Assembly: GCA_001579985.1 (NCBI GenBank)
Contig: LRSR01013302.1
Span: 1 to 46,976, forward strand
Source of the DNA: Hypsibius dujardini
Taxonomy: Eukaryota; Tardigrada; Eutardigrada; Parachela; Hypsibiidae
Reading direction: 5' to 3'
Length of the DNA stretch: 46,976 nucleotides
In this document: positions 32,693 to 45,219 of the stretch, piece after piece
Layout: the number at the start of each line of letters is the position of its first letter
Numbering within the stretch: position 1 is the stretch's first letter
Notes under the pieces: model-generated
What the model saw: only the letters and a program-made list of their open reading frames with translations
The model's database searches: none
Told to the model about the DNA's origin: nothing
Position numbers and translations under genes: made by a program

Positions 32693-33768
32693 ATGTCGCT
32701 GTGGGAGAAGACGCAGCGGCTGCAGGGAGATGCCCTCGATCAGCTGCGGAATGTTTACACGCAATGTTTCCCCATCGAAGTGCGCCATTATTGTGCTCAG
32801 TGGATTGAGGAGCAGCCGTGGTAAGTCTGGAATCGCTTGATTTTACGAATATTGGATAGATTGATTATGTAGAGTTTAATTTGAGTAGCAATGTTTTGAT
32901 CAACAATATTTGTGTGGTGTTGTGGGTGATTGATTGGTTGATTGTTGTGTAGTATAATCGGTCAGTTGATTTCAGGCATTGATTGATTGATCGACAGTAT
33001 GTGTGCGCTGTTGTGGGTGATTGATTGATTGATTGTTGTTAGGATAACCGGTCGCTTGATTTCAGGCATTGATCGATTGATCGATTTCATTAGTTGGTCA
33101 GTGCATGATAAGTTTTGTTGAGCTGGTTTACTTGTGCGTTAATGTTGCGCCTCTTCACTCGTTGTCCAGGGAAGGCGTCGACACCTACAACAATCAACAC
33201 GAGAAGATGGCAACGGGCCTGCTGAAGAATCTGTTGAAGGAGGTGGAAAACAAGGCCAAGCACGTGTCGCCCACGGATTTTGTTACGAAGATGAAACTGG
33301 AAGAGGCGATGGCCTACCTCCGGGAGCACTACGGCAGGAGCCCCCTCAATTTCGTCCAAATCACCCGGAACATGCTGGAAACTGAGAAACACCTCGTCGA
33401 ATTGGCTGAGCATGTATGTGCGTTTTGCATGTGACCTGTGTGACCTATTTCGCCCTGGGTGAAATTTGATCTGTACCCTAAAGCGTTTTGTTTTTGGTTG
33501 CTGCTTGCTACCACTTCAGCCGGGAAACATTACGGATGCGTCCGCGCCGTCAACGAAGACTGGACCTAATGGGCCGTTGATGCAGCAATTTGAACTGCTG
33601 CAGCGAGCGACCAAGGTGCGTCTTTAGTCATTTCTCTTCTGATCATAGTGGTTGAAAGTTCAGGCGGCAGCTTGCATTGTTATTACTGGGAAGATTGATA
33701 CCGTGCGATCTGGAAATAGACAAACTGACTGACCACTTAACTGTGGCAGATCGACAGACTGGCAGACT

Positions 33769-33819
<51 letters not shown>

Positions 33820-36800
33820 GGGCTATCTGACAAAACTAACTCGTCTTACTGAACGCGCCGGTCAGGCAGACGTGGGCATGGCAGCAGCAGCCGAGTAAGA
33901 CATTCAGAAGTGCAGTAACCCAGGCAGACAAGATCCGGCATGTGCTTTGTATTTTGCTAATTGAAACCGAAGATGAGACTAGCAGACTTACAGCAACACA
34001 AATAGAAAAGGTGAGACAATGTTTTGCGGCAGACATAAAGACGAGCTGGATCCCGGTTTAGAAGAGAAGGTGACTTTGAAGACTAGTCAGTCAATGTGCT
34101 TTTAATCGGATATTACGTAATTGGATCATTGCACGCAATATTCATTTCAACATACCGTTATCGTAATAACCCTGGTAGGCAGACAAGATCGGACTGATAG
34201 AAAGTTAGACTGCTCAGTCAAAACTGAAACTGCTACGATACCTTCGAAGCCTGAACCAGTTGAAATTCCCATGATATTTACAGTAGCTGCTTTTGTTTTC
34301 TTTCAGACGACGGATAGCGACCTGAACATTCTTCAGCATGAGCAGGAGTCGTTTGTCATCCTGTACCAGGAGAAGTACCAGATCGAGGAGGCTCTGGCTC
34401 GACAGGCCGGCACGCCGAGCGAGCCACGTCTTCGCCAGCGGAAGGAACAGGTCGACCAGAATCTCTCGCAGAAAGCCAACAGTATTCTCGAAAAACGCAT
34501 GGTATTTGAGCAAGCACGTTTTACCAGGCAAATGTGGAAGCAGCGCAATTGCATGAGTTGTTTTTCTCTTGTGTGATAGCATCTGGCCAAGAAACATCTC
34601 GACAGTATCCAAAACTTGGAGAAGGTACAAAACGTTGTTTTAAATGAGCACCTGATGTCGTGGCGACGCAATCAACAGCTCAGCGGCAACGGCGTGCCCT
34701 TCTTCAACAATCTCGACCAGATCCAGCAGTGGTGAGTAAACCTCGAAACCACACTGCTCATTTCTAAATCAAATCAAAATCAATTGAATTTCAATCAATC
34801 AATCAGATCACTTTGCATCAGTCAAATCAATCAATCAATCGATCAGATCACTTTGAATCAGTCATCACAATCAATCAGATCGTATCAAATCAATTCCTTA
34901 ATCAACTTTTGACCTGCGAATTCATTGAGCGATGTTGCATTATTATTTTTTATCATTCCAGGTGCGAAATGTTGGGCGACGTGATCCTGCAGAACCGTCA
35001 GCAGCTGCAGCGTGTCGAGTCGTTGCGCACGCAGCTTCCCATTCCGATGGAGCCGCAACAGGACCTGCTGCCCTCGCTCAACGCCAAAATCACCGCCCTC
35101 CTCTCCTCCCTTGTGACCAGCACCTTCATCGTCGAGCGCCAGCCGCCGCAAGTGATGAAGGTGTCCAACAAGTTTAGCTGCTCCGTCCGCCTCCTCGTCG
35201 GCAACAAACTCAACGTCCACTTGACCCCGCCGAAAGTGGCCGGCACAATCATCAGGTACTTGTGTGTGTGTGTGCCGTTTCCTTCCCACAACTTACGCGG
35301 TGCTGTTTTCACTTCCGGTTGACTAGCCCTGAATTGATTTATTCTTTTCGTCTTCTTTGTACCCATGTAGTGAGGCTCAGGCGAATGCATTGATCAAAGG
35401 CGACAAGAGCGCGATCACGTAAGAACAGTTCAAATAGACGGGCTGCCTTTCTCGGGGAAATTAGACCCTTTGTCTGGCTGTTTGTATTGGCTTATCCGTC
35501 TGTATCCAGTCGTATGGGCTCTCGTTTGACCGATCATTTCGATTAGCGGCTCAATAATTTTGGTGTTATGGCTACTTATTTTTCTTGCTGATTTAGATTC
35601 GATTCTTCTGCTTGTTTACCTATATCAATTTTTTTCTTCCCTGATATGGCTGTTTTCTATTGCATATCTTGGCAGCTTTTTTATTTGTCGTCTATCTGTC
35701 TGTCTGTGCACCTGTCTACGTCTGTCTGTCGGTCTGTCTGCTGTTTGTTTGCCTGATTTCTAGAATGCTTCTTTGTCTGTCTGTCTGTTTGCTTGTCTGC
35801 CCGTTTTTCTGCTCTCCTGCCTGTTTGTCTGTCTGTTTGTCTCTCTCTTTACCTAGTTTCTAGAATGCTTCTTTGTCTGTCTGCTTGTTTGCTTGTCTGT
35901 ATGCATGTCTGTATGTCTGCCTGTCTGCCTGTCTTTCGTTGTGTCTGTCTGCTGGACCGTACTTGTCTGCGGTACATATATTTTGTGGTGTCTGTCTTCC
36001 GTCTGTTTTTTTGTTTCCTGCCTCCTTCAGTTTTGCAGTCTGTTTGGTTGCTACTTTCAAGCCATATGACGATTGCATCACGTTTAATCGTTACAGAAAT
36101 TCTGCCGGTGTGATTGTCAACAACAATGGCCTGATGGAATACAACCAGGCGGCCAAACAACTTGTCGTGAATTTCCGTAACATGGTACGACTTTGCAGTT
36201 TTTGTGTAACATTCTTGCCTGGGACTTACTGGGACCTCGTGGCAGGCTCTGAAAACGGTCAAACGATCGGAACGGAAGAAACATCAAGAGGTATGTTCAC
36301 ATGAACGGCATCATACCTAATTGCGGGAGCAAGATATGCTAATGGCACTTGCTTTTCTGTAGGCGGTGACGGAGGAGAAGTTTTGCTTGTTGTTCCAGTC
36401 GAAGTTCAACGTGGCTAACGAAATGACTTTTCAAGTTTGGGTAAGGAGCTCATTGTCTGCGAGTTGGACATTAACCGACCGTTACGGATGTGTAATCGTT
36501 TATGCTCTTAGACGCTGTCCCTCCCGGTGGTGGTCATCGTGCATGGGTCGCAGGAAGCCCAGGCAACCGCGGTCATCATGTGGGACAATGCGTTTGCTGA
36601 ACTGGTATATGAGCGGGCACTGTCGGGCAGGCACATAAACAGACAGTTAGACTGACAGACAGACAGACAGACAGGCAGGCAGGCAGACACACAGAGAGGC
36701 AGGCAGGCAGGCAGCAGAAAAATAACCATTAATGTGCAGTCAGATAGAGATGTTCTGATACATTAAGTCTGAACTAGGGATTAGGTTTGACTGTTTTCTA

Positions 36801-39148
36801 ACCAAAGTTTTGTCTCACCACAGGGTCGAGTGCCATTTGAGGTGCCGAAGGAAGTGCTGTGGAAGGCATTGGCGGAGCAGCTGAACTTCAAATTTAAGAG
36901 CCAAATTGGGACTGGGTTGTGCGAAGAGCATCTGCGCTTTCTAGCGGCCAAACTGCTGGGTCGCAAGGAGGACACCATGGAGGATCTGAGCAATGTCAAG
37001 GTCTCTCGCGCCAAGTTCCACAAGGAGAACTTGATTGAACGCAAGTTCACTTTCTGGGAGTGGTTCTACGACGCGATGAAGCTTGTCAAGGACCATCTGC
37101 AGGATCTGTGGAACAACGGGTAATTTTGCCGATTGACTGGTTGTTTAGAGGAATCTTTCAATGGGCAACGGCTCCAATAAAAGAAGCCAGGTAGACAACG
37201 ATACACTGCAATGCAGTGGATGGGGCAGACAGAAAAACAGGTAGACAGACAGACAGACAGGTTAATGGGTAGGCAAACAGACAGACATTCAAGCACACTT
37301 ATGTAGTGAAAGAAGAGACAGACACCCGCACAGAGACATTTGGAGAGTGACAGACAGACAGATGAGTAGTCAAGAGGCTTGGTCATTGACTCTCTTTTCT
37401 AATTTTTTCAGATGCATCCATGGTTTTTTGGCCAAGCAGACCGCTCAAGACTGGCTGCTCCAAAAGGCGCCGGGAACATTCCTGCTCCGTTTTAGTGACT
37501 CTATTTTGGGTGGAGTGACCATTGCATGGATTCGACAGGACTCGGAAAGCGGTAATGGTTAGCCTTTTATTCAATCGCTTCACGAACTCTAGCTTAAAGG
37601 CCGATTTGTCTGCAGAGATTCGTGAAGTATTATCGATCCAACCGTACACCAGCAAGGATTTCCAAATCCGTAGTTGCGCTACTCGCATCCGCGATCTGGC
37701 TGTCAACCTGGAGTTTCTGTATCCGGACATTCCGCGGGACCAAGTAAGAACTAATTTATCAGTTTGAGATTTTGCACATTTTATAACAGTATTTATCGTG
37801 TGAGTGACCGGTCGGTATGCATTTTCGTATGAGCTTGTTAGTCGTCGTTCAACGGTCTGTCCATAATTCTCGTTGCTTATTTCTCCCTGTTTGTTTGTCT
37901 TTCTCTTGCGCTACTTTAACTGAACTATCCACTACTCATCCCTTAGTCTTCCCTAGGGTCCTCATGCCCATTCTATCTTTCAGCCTGTGAATTTATTAAT
38001 GGTTATTTATTTTTTTCCAGGCATTCTCGAAATATTACACGGCCACTGGTAATGCCTGATGCTAATGTTGGTCACTTATCCAGTGATGCTGTCTTAAAAG
38101 TGTTCTTGTGTTCGCTTGTTGCAGAACCTCAAAAACTGACCGGGCCAAACGACTACGTCGCGTCCGACCTCCACACCACGATTCCAATGTAAGATATTTC
38201 ATCCTCTCCACTTTTCACATTCATTATCCCCACATGTGTGTGTGTCAGCCGTCTGGCGAGCAGTGCCTTTATTTCTGTAGAATTGACAGATTCGGCGCGG
38301 GCGGCGGCTCAGGGCGATCGCGATCGGTGACCCCGTTCTCCATCCAGTCACCGCACTCGCCGGGCGAGTCCGTTCAGGATCCGCGCTCTGTCATGAGCCA
38401 GCACTCGGAAATGAACGCTGCGTACGTTGTCACCCTACCATTTGTCTTATTTGTCTTTAATTTTCTACCTGTTTCTTGACTATTTGTCTGTTTGTCTGCA
38501 TCAGTCGATTTGATTGTAAATGTGTCCCCTGTCTCTCATTCTGCCTGTTTGTTTGTCTGTCTGCCTGTCTGCCTGTCTGCTTGTCTGTCTGCCTGTTTGT
38601 CTGTCTGTCTGCCGTTTTGTTTGTCTACTTGTCTGTCTGTTTGATTTTCTATCTGTTCACCTGTTTTCCTGTATGTTAGTTTGTGTGGCTGTCTTGTCTA
38701 TCTACCTCTTTGCCTGACTGCGTCTCTGTCTGCTTGTCTGTCTGATCTTCTATTTTGCCTGTTTTCCTGCCTGTTTTGTCTGGCTGTCTATCTTCCTCTT
38801 AAGATATCTTGTTTGTCTGTCTGGATGTCTTCTTGTTGGCGTCTCCGTTTGTCTGCCCTTTCTCCCTGCCAGTCTGCAAATGCATGTCTGTTAGTTGTGG
38901 TGCTCGTGGCAAGTGTTTCTGTCACTTTGTCTGGCCTGATTGGGAACGTGAATTGCAGGGCCAACGACATGGACTTCACCGACACCAACAGCCCCGAGAA
39001 CATGGAGCGCTGGCTAAACGACGAATCGCTGCACGAGTCGCTAAGCAGTTTTGAGCCGCCCACCGACGCGGCCATCTCACAGAATGAACTCTACAACATC
39101 CTCTATCCCGGCCCGAATCCGGGCGCATACAACCTGCCGTCCCACTGA
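32693..39148 (+). CDS. STAT5-like signal transducer and activator of transcription, complete
   Basis: Latent cytoplasmic transcription factor of the JAK/STAT pathway. Exons: 32693-32820, 33170-33413, 33520-33615, 34307-34501, 34580-34731, 34962-35255, 35371-35418, 36097-36184, 36246-36290, 36363-36440, 36512-36604, 36824-37119, 37412-37551, 37616-37743, 38021-38048, 38125-38188, 38281-38421, 38959-39148; 815 residues against about 790 for vertebrate STAT5. N-domain: [19 protein letters not shown]. Coiled coil spans about 140-320. DNA-binding region: [84 protein letters not shown]2: [10 protein letters not shown] with the phosphotyrosine-binding Arg near 612, [11 protein letters not shown]. 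Candidate JAK-phosphorylated Tyr near 695 in [12 protein letters not shown]. Acidic C-terminal region [20 protein letters not shown]. The N-domain and SH2 resemble STAT5 most. All 17 junctions keep phase. Confidence 0.95.
32915..33084. repeat. tandem duplication of about 87 bp in STAT intron 1
   Basis: Two diverged copies run in the order TGTTGTGGGTGATTGATTG, GATTGTTG, ATAATCGGTC / ATAACCGGTC, TTGATTTCAGGCATTGAT, GATTGATCGA. GATT repeats lie within each unit. Confidence 0.8.
33765..33820. repeat. (CAGA)n microsatellite in STAT intron 3
   Basis: About 13 near-perfect CAGA units in sense orientation, between exons 3 and 4. Confidence 0.9.
35690..35960. repeat. (TCTG)n array with a 100-bp duplication in STAT intron 7
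   Basis: TCTG-rich DNA. The sequence TTTCTAGAATGCTTCTTTGT occurs at about 35757 and again about 100 bp later near 35857, each followed by TCTG units, so the tract grew partly by unit duplication. Confidence 0.85.
36650..36720. repeat. (CAGA)n/(CAGG)n repeat in STAT intron 11
   Basis: CAGA then CAGG units in sense orientation between exons 11 and 12. Confidence 0.85.
37225..37370. repeat. degenerate CAGA repeat in STAT intron 12
   Basis: Broken CAGA units in sense orientation between exons 12 and 13. Confidence 0.75.
38480..38890. repeat. TCTG-rich array in STAT intron 17
   Basis: About 400 bp of TCTG, TTTG, CCTG and TCTA units filling most of the intron 38422-38958. Long Cys-Leu-Ser-Val open frames through it are artefacts. 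Confidence 0.85.
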
Positions 39149-39177
39149 GTGTGTGTGCGAAACGGAACGCGGAGACC

Positions 39178-39310
39178 TACAGACCGACCAACCGACAGAC
39201 CGACTGACAGACCGACAGACCGACCGACAGACCGACCGACAGACCGACCGACCGACACTGGCACTTCTCGCTGTACGTCTTGGCTTGCACACACACACAC
39301 ACACACACCC
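39178..39310. repeat. (GACC/GACA)n and (CA)n repeats in the STAT 3' UTR
   Basis: GACCGACA-type units at about 39180-39258, then a (CA) run at about 39287-39308, directly after the STAT stop codon and so probably transcribed in the mRNA. Confidence 0.8.
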
Positions 39311-39469
39311 GTCACACCCACGGCGTATTTCACACACCTCTTCACACTGTGAGGGGCAAAGGAAGTTTTAACGAAACGTTCTTTCCGTTCTGCGTGTGAA
39401 AAATCCAAATTACGCTTTTATTTGTTTGGCTGACTGTTGTTGTTTTTTGGTAAGGGACGTTTGTTTTAG

Positions 39470-39475
39470 ATTAAA
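39470..39475 (+). promoter_or_regulatory. candidate poly(A) signal of STAT
   Basis: ATTAAA, the common variant signal, about 320 bp after the STAT stop, followed by TG/T-rich DNA. Confidence 0.45.
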
Positions 39476-39914
39476 GTTGTTTATTAATTCAAATTATGAT
39501 TATGTATGTCTTATTTGACTGAACTTGGTCCACACTGTTTAGAATTGAACACACAGGCACGCAGTCTCTTCTTTTCATTCTCGTTTTGACTCTCTCTGAA
39601 AATCGTCCATTTTTTTCTCTTACTACTTACTCTGAGATCATTTTTTTGGCTACCTCTTTTTGCTTGCATACTACATGTTTCGCATGTGCGTATGTGGTGG
39701 TGCACCTGTACGTGGTTGTGATGGTGCGGTTTTACATTTGATAATCATTTTTTAGCGCGTTACATGTGACAACGCACATCTGAATGAACGAACACTCACA
39801 CCCCGCAAGTTGCTCTTTGACACTTTTTTACTCTGTCAACACAGACTTACCTCTTTCCGTGCCGTGAATAAATTGTATAGTAAACTGAGACGCAAGAAGC
39901 TTCTTTTTTGCGAA

Positions 39915-40262
39915 CAGGCAGACAAAGAGACACTTAGGCAGATCGGTATGTATCTTCGAAGCCTCGGATCTTTCAGACAGAACGAAGACAGACTGGCAGG
40001 ATGGTAGACAAATGCAGCGTCGGTGCTTTGGGTCATTCAGGCAGACAGACAGAATGGCAGACAGGCAGCTACAATTCCTCGGGCTTTTTGGTCAGACAGA
40101 TAAACTGGCAGACAAACAAACGAACGGGGATACAGACAGACAGACAGACAAACAGGCAGACAGGAAGGCACAGACAGACAGACAGGTAGACAGAAAGGCA
40201 CAGACAGATAAACGGACAGGGATACAGACAAACGGACAAACAGACAGACAGACAAGTAAACG
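39915..40262. repeat. CAGA-rich array
   Basis: Interrupted CAGA, CAAA and CAGG units over about 350 bp in the intergenic region after STAT. Confidence 0.8.
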
Positions 40263-41819
40263 ACCATGAGAGAAACGTTAATCCACGCACATTCTCTTAA
40301 AGTAGAGCTGACAGTTACTGTCACATCGTAGAGAGGTGTGGCCATAAAATGAACCAAGACAAAATTGAAGACTCCAACTCGGGCACAGGATGACAGGCAA
40401 CGGAGAAAGTCTCAGACATGTTTCAGGCATAAGGGAATGGGCTTTCAGTGGGTCAACTACAGTAAACATGTGTTCAAACACACAGAAACAGAACAAACAC
40501 TGCTTCCCAGGTACATCCACAAACAAACACTAACCATTAGCACTGCAGACACAGATTAGACACACCTCAGGCGTTCAGACAGATAGAATCGAAATACGGA
40601 AATAGGATAAGGCTCGAGTCCATGCAGAACCATAGAGAACTACTTCCAGCACGTGACCTTAACTTGGGCGCAGGCACAGGCAGACACAGACACTAACACA
40701 CCAATGAACGCTGCCTCATTCTGCCACTTTTTAATCTTTCACGACAGACTTGTCCCGTTCAATAACGCGCAAGTAACACAATGCCCCAACATCGACCCTA
40801 ACGGGTGTACAAACTGCGGGTCGTAAAACGAGGCGGAATCGCCTTGATTGCTTCCAAGTGGTTAATCAGAGGGTGAGAAAAGATGGCGAGGAGGGCGCGA
40901 GGAGAGCGCTATAAACCTTATGAAGACCAACGGGAGGAAAAAAGGCAATCGTTACTGCTTCCAAGTTATACATATATAGAGCGTAGTATATAGGGACTAT
41001 TTTGCGGTCAGAGATCAGAGAACGCGGCCGGCCATAAAGAGAGAGAGACACGGCCACAATTATATCGATTTTGAGCATGCGGGGAATGCACAAGCGTGTG
41101 TGTAAAGGTCACTTGAAAGTATAAGCTTCTCGTCAGTCAGTCAGGCAGTCAGTCGACCGGATGCGCGTAATCATCAATCAAGGGGGGCTTTCACAGACAT
41201 CCAGGCAGAAAGAGACTCAGGAGTTAGAGAGTAGAGAGTAAAGACATCTTTTGTTGTCTCGGGTTGTTGTGCCATTAGGGCAAACCCGCAGAAAAGGGTG
41301 TCTGGAAATCTGCGTCCGAGAAAAGGGAGGCACGTGAATGTATTCTTGAAAACGATGGTGCGATGATTCGTTCGTCTGGGCCGTGAAAATTCGTCGTCTG
41401 ATCGAGAGTGAGATCACTGGGACGCTAATGACGGCTGACAGTGAGACTAGGCCGGCAATCGTGGGAGTCTACGCGCTCGGGATCCGTAATCAAGGACCTG
41501 ATTGCACGGCACCCGGCATATACTATACTGCTGATGCATCTCTTTTACGGAACACAGACATACTGTTGATTAGTTATCACGGTTGGCGTATTGCAGAACT
41601 GGGAAGCTCAAGGAAGCCGATGAGTTTTTCCAGGCGATTCCGTAGTCGCCTTTGGAGGAGGTTAATTGGGCGTACAGATTGTCGCTCTCTTGTTTCACTG
41701 AAATAGCAAAAAAATCAAAGTTTGTTAGATCTTTGCGTTAAGGCTGTTTATAGCTTTGATCATCGGTAAAGACTGATTAAACATAATTTAATTGATAAGA
41801 TTAAGAGATCGCAGGTCCT

Positions 41820-41923
41820 TTCATCTGTCTGTCTATCTATCTGTCTGTCTATCTATCTGTCTGTCTATCTATCTGTCTGTCTTTCTGTCTGTCTGTCTGT
41901 TTACCTTTCTGCCTGCCTGCCTA

Positions 41924-41959
<36 letters not shown>

Positions 41960-41995
41960 CCAGCCTGCCTGCCTGCCTGTCCGTCTGTTTGCTTG
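41820..41995. repeat. (TCTG/TCTA)n then (CCTG)n array
   Basis: The first part alternates TCTG and TCTA with a visible 16-bp higher-order period (41823-41890); the second part is nearly pure CCTG (41910-41980). Confidence 0.88.
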
Positions 41996-42432
41996 CTGCT
42001 TGGCTGTGTGTGTCTGTGTCTGTGTGGTCATTTCTGTTTGCCTATTTGCCCATACCCAGTCTTGTCTGTCTGCGAAAGTTGCCATTGCTCAGACAGAATT
42101 TTTAAGGCATTCATTAGTCAGTAAACAAGTCTGCCGTTATCTCTAAGCGTTGCACTGCCATTACGCTCTTTTTGATGGAAACGTGATCATGTGAATGAAA
42201 TTGTTCGTGGATCCTGCTGGATAACCCTGTACTCGGGCATCCACATCCGGCCAGCAGCGGGGAGTGCCGTCAAACGCAACAAAAGCAGTCAAGTACTATT
42301 TTTAGCCTTCCGCGCGATGCAAACATAATAGTGCAAGAGGCGTCTTCACTTGCTTCCTGGCATCTACTAGTAACTACCCCTTAAAGAGCGACAAAAAAAG
42401 TTATGGGGTTGGGAGATGCGTTCCGCACTCAC

Positions 42433-42639
42433 CGATGGCATCGATTTTACTCGTCATGTTCAGCGTAACTGCCACCTGTAGCAAGCATAAACGGTCCCCA
42501 TCAGGATTAGAGTCACTTACGGTACGAGTGCAAATATAAGTGAGAACCCCAGAGAGACAGACAGGCAAGCAGGTAGACAGATAGACACACAAGCAGAGAG
42601 ACCGACCGACAGACAGACAGACAGACAGACAACAGACAA

Positions 42640-42674
<35 letters not shown>

Positions 42675-43305
42675 AGCAGATAAACCGAAAACACGCAGAC
42701 AGACATACAGACAACATGCTGACACGCAGACAGGTAGACAGGCACACGAATTATATAAACTTAACTCTTACCAGTAGAATGCTGGCCACGATAATTACGC
42801 CAGCGATAATCCCCACCGCCAGCGTTATCCTCTTTCTCTTCTTCTCCTCTGCTGTCAGCGGTTCCTTCGTTGAACTTGTGGCACTCTCGGCGTCAACCAA
42901 CGTCGATGTTGACTGCAGCTTCATGTCACCGTTTCGATAACCCTCTTTGGAGCTGCCGGGCTTTGCCACACTCTTCCGATCCCCCTTCGAACCCATCGAG
43001 TTGGAAGAAGCCGCACCACCTTCCGCGGACCTCGCGGTCGACTGCTGAAAGTAGTATGTCTGCTGCTGGCCCCGTTCGTAATCGTCCACCGAACGGATTG
43101 GCCGATGACTGTCCGGCAGTTCCCCCTTCCCTCCTTTCGTGGTCCGGCAAGGCTGTAAAGGCAAATCACTGTGACGCTTCTTCCCGTTGACTTTCTCGCT
43201 GGCCGCTCGGTTGTCCACCTGCAGCGAGCTGCCGTGGGTGGAACGTGTCGGTCGATAGGGTGAGGAGAGAATTTCAATACTGTCATCTTTGTCGTCTTTC
43301 GCCAT
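42433..43305 (-). CDS. unrecognised single-pass membrane protein, 5' exons only
   Basis: Exon 1 43305-42772 (178 codons, phase 0) ends at a GTAAG donor; exon 2 42475-42433 follows a CTACAG acceptor, adds 14 codons and ends at a GTGAG donor in phase 1. The first 150 residues are polar, Ser/Gly/Lys-rich and probably disordered (MAKDDKDDSIEILSSPYRP at the start). Then a basic stop KKRKR precedes a strong membrane segment ITLAVGIIAGVIIVASILLV, which continues across the junction into VAVTLNMTSKIDAI. The positive-inside rule puts the N-terminus in the cytoplasm, so a type II protein with its main domain in the missing exons, possibly with an N-glycosylation site at NMT. Family not recognised. The phase-consistent junction inside the membrane segment is the best support for the model. 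Confidence 0.6.
42555..42742. repeat. CAGA array in intron 1 of the membrane protein gene
   Basis: CAGA/CAAA units on the plus strand, TCTG in the transcript, filling most of the intron 42771-42476. Confidence 0.85.
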
Positions 43306-44339
43306 ATCCGCCCCAACACATTAACCAGGCAAATCACTAGCTCCTACACCTTTTCTGATGCTTCAGGACGGGAAATTTCATAATGCCCCCAAAAACAGTC
43401 ATGGTTCGCACCAGTCGGAATAAGGGATGTTCGATCGGTTCGTAATCCGTTTTGACGATGATGATGAATTATGCTTGCAATTTTTGCTTGGAATTTCTAA
43501 TGGCTGGATGCGAATAAAATTGAAGTGGGAGTTCGGTTTGCGGGTAATATCTCGCCGATATAGAAGTGTCAGTCGTTCCTTAGTAAGTCCTCGAAGGGTG
43601 GAGGCAATAGCGAACAAGTTGGGTGGCCTGTCAGCAAACTGGAACGGCTTTTTTTAATTTGAAGAAACAGCGAAACCGGAGCAGAAATCCGGGTCCCAGG
43701 CAAGCACAATCTCAGTCTCAAATCTCCAACGACTCGTTGATATGGAAGACCACGTCCGTGAAACTTTCCGCCGAATCAACTAACACAATTTGGTGACTGT
43801 GTATAAGAAGGGTCCATCTGTATTCTGTAAGGGGGAGAGCAGGATAAAGAACGGAGAGGGTTAGTTTACAAGCAATCATACGGTTTCCGGTGTGTGATTA
43901 TGGCATTATTTTATTTCCCGTGGGAAGCGAGATACCGGAGACCAGTGTTTGAGCCGGCCGGCCAGTGAGGAGAAGAGAAAAAGAATCAGTAGTCTATTCG
44001 CAGGGTTCTTTGCGTGTGAAGAGTGCAATCATTAAGGCACACGGGGTTTCGAATTACAGCAGTGTTCGCGAAAAGGGAAGAGACTTTGGAAGAGAGAAAA
44101 ATTCATTTGGAAGTCGCGAGACATGTGAGTGCGGATCTCTCTGTGTGAAGATGTGGAGTCAGCAACTGTGGGATCATATTTCCTTTTTTGTCGGTTAGGC
44201 TGGATATGTATGTAGAGTAAGTATGAGTGGGTCTGTGAGGGACGAGTGAAATAACCCCCCCCCCTGTCTAAGGGGAACAGTAGCGCGACCCTGTCAGTCG
44301 GGAATCCAAACATGACAGAACAATACTGTATGAGGGGTT

Positions 44340-44471
44340 CGGGCTAGATAGACAGGCAACTAGATGGATAGATATGCAGACGGACTGATGGCTGGATAGA
44401 TAGGCAGGCAGGAGGACATGAATGAAGACAGACAGACAGACAGGCTGACAGGCAAGCAGACAGACTTACAT

Positions 44472-44514
<43 letters not shown>

Positions 44515-44625
44515 GGCAGGCAGGCAGGCAGGCAGACAGACAGACAGACAGGCAGGTAGACAGACAGGCAGACAGACGGATGGAACTAGCTAGGCACATA
44601 GATAGGCATGACAGGCAGACAGTCA
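44340..44625. repeat. (CAGA)n array sharing its flank with 24106-24295
   Basis: Preceded at about 44380-44420 by CGGACTGATGGCTGGATA and AGGCAGGCAGGAGGACATGA, as in GAPVD1 intron 8, then CAGA and CAGG units. Confidence 0.85.
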
Positions 44626-45219
44626 GATAAGAAAGCAAGGAGAAGAGAGAAGGTCCTTATTCGGGTTGGCAGCGGCTGTATATGTATGTGTGTTGGCTTT
44701 TGGGTGGTTTCGGGTTCCTTTTAAGCGTTCTTAAGCGAAAATCGATACGGATAGGCGGCACTCTTGGGCGGCATATGCATACATTCCAGATATATGACGC
44801 GGGATAGATTATACATTGTGCGGAAAATCGAGCGAGCGATACCGATGAGATGATGGACCGCAGTCGGCGTTTCCGCACCATCCGACACACAGACGCTGAA
44901 CAGCACTCGCTCGCCACGAACAACAGAAGAGGCAGTAGGTCCCTCGGTACTCGAAGCAAATACTAGTACTTCAGACTAATAAACAACTTGTTATTCATAG
45001 GCATAAAAAGGGTTGCGATTTCCGAACTTTTGGAACAACTAACTCGTGCTGTTTGCCCTGTTCGAATCATATATGCCTCTAAATTCAAAAACAATACAAA
45101 CAATTCTAGGCATAGTGACAGGCAAACACAGGCGCCACAAACGCATGTACTGGTATAGATGCACACGCGCAGGCGCAGATTTAGATGCAGATACTGATAC
45201 AGACACAAACAGAGGAAAA

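Larger units (their letters stand above)
39149..42432. other. convergent, repeat-dominated region after STAT
   Basis: Holds the STAT 3' UTR, CAGA arrays at about 39915-40260, TCTG/CCTG arrays at 41820-41995, and unassigned DNA. The open frame 41383-41706 (plus, 107 codons) shows no recognisable domain. Further exons of the minus-strand membrane protein gene (42433-43305) may lie here, but none was recognised with confidence. Confidence 0.55.

Noticed and set aside
41383-41706. 107-codon open frame after STAT
   Set aside because: No recognisable domain, and no neighbour or splice signals that would support it.
42170-42285. Minus-strand frame with CWPDVDARVQGYPAG, reminiscent of a Cys-rich ectodomain
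   Set aside because: The frame is short, stops at once, and no acceptor in the phase needed from the exon ending at 42433 was found.
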